64,000 nt of DNA. Source: Sulfurovum sp. (GTDB lineage: Bacteria > Campylobacterota > Campylobacteria > Campylobacterales > Sulfurovaceae). The position numbers were made by a program, and so were the translations under genes. Shown here piece after piece: positions 62,982-64,000 of this stretch (its first letter is position 1; the number at the start of each line of letters is the position of its first letter). The stretch lies in assembly GCA_002733215.1 (NCBI GenBank), contig NVUY01000011.1, positions 1 through 64,000 on the forward strand, written 5' to 3'. Below the pieces are notes generated by a model that worked only from the letters and a program-made list of their open reading frames with translations, did not search any database and had not been told where the DNA came from.

Positions 62982-63669
62982 ATTTTACTGGGGTGCGTTC
63001 ATCATCTCATTCAATACTGCTGTTTTAATGATCCCTGCTTTAATGCTATTTGGAAAACACAAAAGTACTATTGTACATCATATCAACTCTTTGACGCTTT
63101 TCATGATGGGTGGTATTGCGCTAAAAAAAGGTACGCTGGATAAAAGTGCTGATATGTTTGTAATGAACCATCAGGGGATTGTAGATATTATAGGACTTGA
63201 GGCTGTTCAAAATAATCATATGCGTTGGGCAGCTAAAAAAGAACTGTTTGATACTTTATGGTTTGGTAATCTTCTAGTCCATGCTGAACAAATTTCTATT
63301 GACAGAGGAGGTAAATCTTCTTTGCGTAAATTTATCTCTGATGTTGAAGAATCTAGGGATGTCTATAAACGTCCCGTAGCGATATTCCCAGAGGGTACAA
63401 GAACAGATGGGCAAGAGTTACTCCCCTTTAAGGGTGGCACTAAACTCATTGCTGAAAAGTTAGGACTTAGAGTACAACCCATCGTTATCACAGGAAGTAA
63501 GAAATTACTCAATGAACATAATAAAACGGCACATTCAGCTATAGTACACTACCATTTTTTAGATACTATTGATGCAAGTACAGCCGATAAAGAGTGGTAC
63601 ACTACGCTTAGAGACGATATGCAAAAGGTCATAGATGACGAGTTTAACAACCATCATCGCAGTCGCTAG
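62959..63669 (+). CDS. 1-acyl-sn-glycerol-3-phosphate acyltransferase (PlsC-like)
   Basis: A 236-residue membrane acyltransferase. The catalytic NHQGIVDIIG motif (HxxxxD) lies near residue 70, the acyl-glycerol binding IFPEGTRTDGQELLPFKGG near 142, and an N-terminal hydrophobic stretch (about 8-27) anchors it. It makes phosphatidic acid from lysophosphatidic acid. It overlaps the SH3-like protein gene by 23 bases and crcB by 35 bases. Confidence 0.9.
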   Translation: MKTFATIRFYWGAFIISFNTAVLMIPALMLFGKHKSTIVHHINSLTLFMMGGIALKKGTLDKSADMFVMNHQGIVDIIGLEAVQNNHMRWAAKKELFDTLWFGNLLVHAEQISIDRGGKSSLRKFISDVEESRDVYKRPVAIFPEGTRTDGQELLPFKGGTKLIAEKLGLRVQPIVITGSKKLLNEHNKTAHSAIVHYHFLDTIDASTADKEWYTTLRDDMQKVIDDEFNNHHRSR

Positions 63670-64000
63670 CGGTGGTGCCATAGGCGCAACCCTGAGACTG
63701 CTTATCAATGGAGCCACAAATAAATATTTTGTGCATGCCCTTCCCTTAGGTACACTCGCCGTCAACTTGATCGGATCTCTGCTCATTGGTATGCTTTTTG
63801 CCTATTTCCACTTCAATACCTCTCTCTCACCACAGGTCAAAACATTTTTGGTGACAGGGATACTGGGTGCACTGACCACCTACTCCACCTTTGCCATAGA
63901 GAGTTTCTTTTTGCTCCAGTCGGGACATTACATACATGCTTTTGCCAACATGGCACTTAACCTTTTTGGTACTATCCTGCTTGCAGGAATCGGCTACTAT
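63635..64000 (+). CDS. crcB: fluoride channel CrcB/FluC (partial, runs past the window)
   Basis: From ATG 63635, inside the end of the plsC-like gene, 122 codons are seen before the window ends. Family features: GGAIGATLRLLI (residues about 12-23), PLGTLAVNLIGSLLIG with the conserved Asn near 42, and the GILGALTTYSTFAIE motif with Phe and Ser/Thr pore residues near 73. It would export fluoride as a small membrane dimer. The last residues are beyond the end of the window. Confidence 0.9.
   Translation, partial: MTSLTTIIAVASGGAIGATLRLLINGATNKYFVHALPLGTLAVNLIGSLLIGMLFAYFHFNTSLSPQVKTFLVTGILGALTTYSTFAIESFFLLQSGHYIHAFANMALNLFGTILLAGIGYY

Overview
This window is a chromosomal stretch of a Campylobacterota (Epsilonproteobacteria) bacterium, most like the Sulfurovum/Sulfurimonas group. 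That assignment is inference. It rests on the AT-rich, densely packed coding, the fabZ-lpxA-clpX-mreB-mreC-carB order, the short Sua5-like protein after carB, a QueH-type queuosine enzyme, an FtsH-like AAA protein without membrane segments, and HspR-like control of clpB. No rRNA or tRNA gene was found.

Layout. 1-134: the 3' tail (domains V and VI) of a group II intron. 135-3.5 kb: a secreted protein, a YgiQ-type radical SAM enzyme and a HAD phosphatase. 3.5-6.8 kb (minus): a c'-like cytochrome with a perfect FNR/CRP-type box, then an overlapping anmK-amgK-murU cell-wall sugar recycling operon. 7-10.4 kb: an aminotransferase and a GGCC-type (NgoPII-like) restriction-modification operon that carries a fragment of a CBASS-type nucleotidyltransferase between its two genes. 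10.5-15.4 kb (minus): sodium symporter, lipoprotein amidase, an inverted-repeat element, a membrane protein, AtpZ/AtpI and hemL. 15.5-21.2 kb (plus): a TonB-like protein without a normal start codon, an alpha/beta hydrolase, and a three-gene set of retropepsin-like protein, inactive-transglutaminase membrane protein and ATP-grasp ligase. 21-26 kb: L,D-transpeptidase, NhaC antiporter, lpxB, queH. 26-35 kb: the housekeeping block fabZ to carB, then Sua5-like and HIT proteins. 35-41 kb: two small proteins, a diguanylate cyclase, the FtsH-like protein, upp, dps and katA. 41-45 kb: a phosphate transporter followed by two PPK2 genes. 45-52 kb: desaturase, small conserved proteins, mltG, a glycine-zipper lipoprotein and clpB. 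52-58.8 kb: a P460-like cytochrome, orphan proteins and a MoxR-DUF58-TgpA operon. 58.9-64 kb: ctpA-purC-purS-purQ, an SH3-like membrane protein, plsC and the start of crcB.

Themes. Several genes concern peptidoglycan: anmK/amgK/murU, the amidase, the L,D-transpeptidase, mltG and mreBC. Phosphate and polyphosphate genes sit together, as do oxidative-stress genes (dps, katA). The points most worth checking are the truncated nucleotidyltransferase in the restriction operon, the FtsH-like protein that keeps its protease site but lacks the usual arginine fingers, the TonB-like gene without a canonical start, the ATP-grasp triad, the in-frame hexanucleotide repeat in the second PPK2, and several well-placed operator palindromes.
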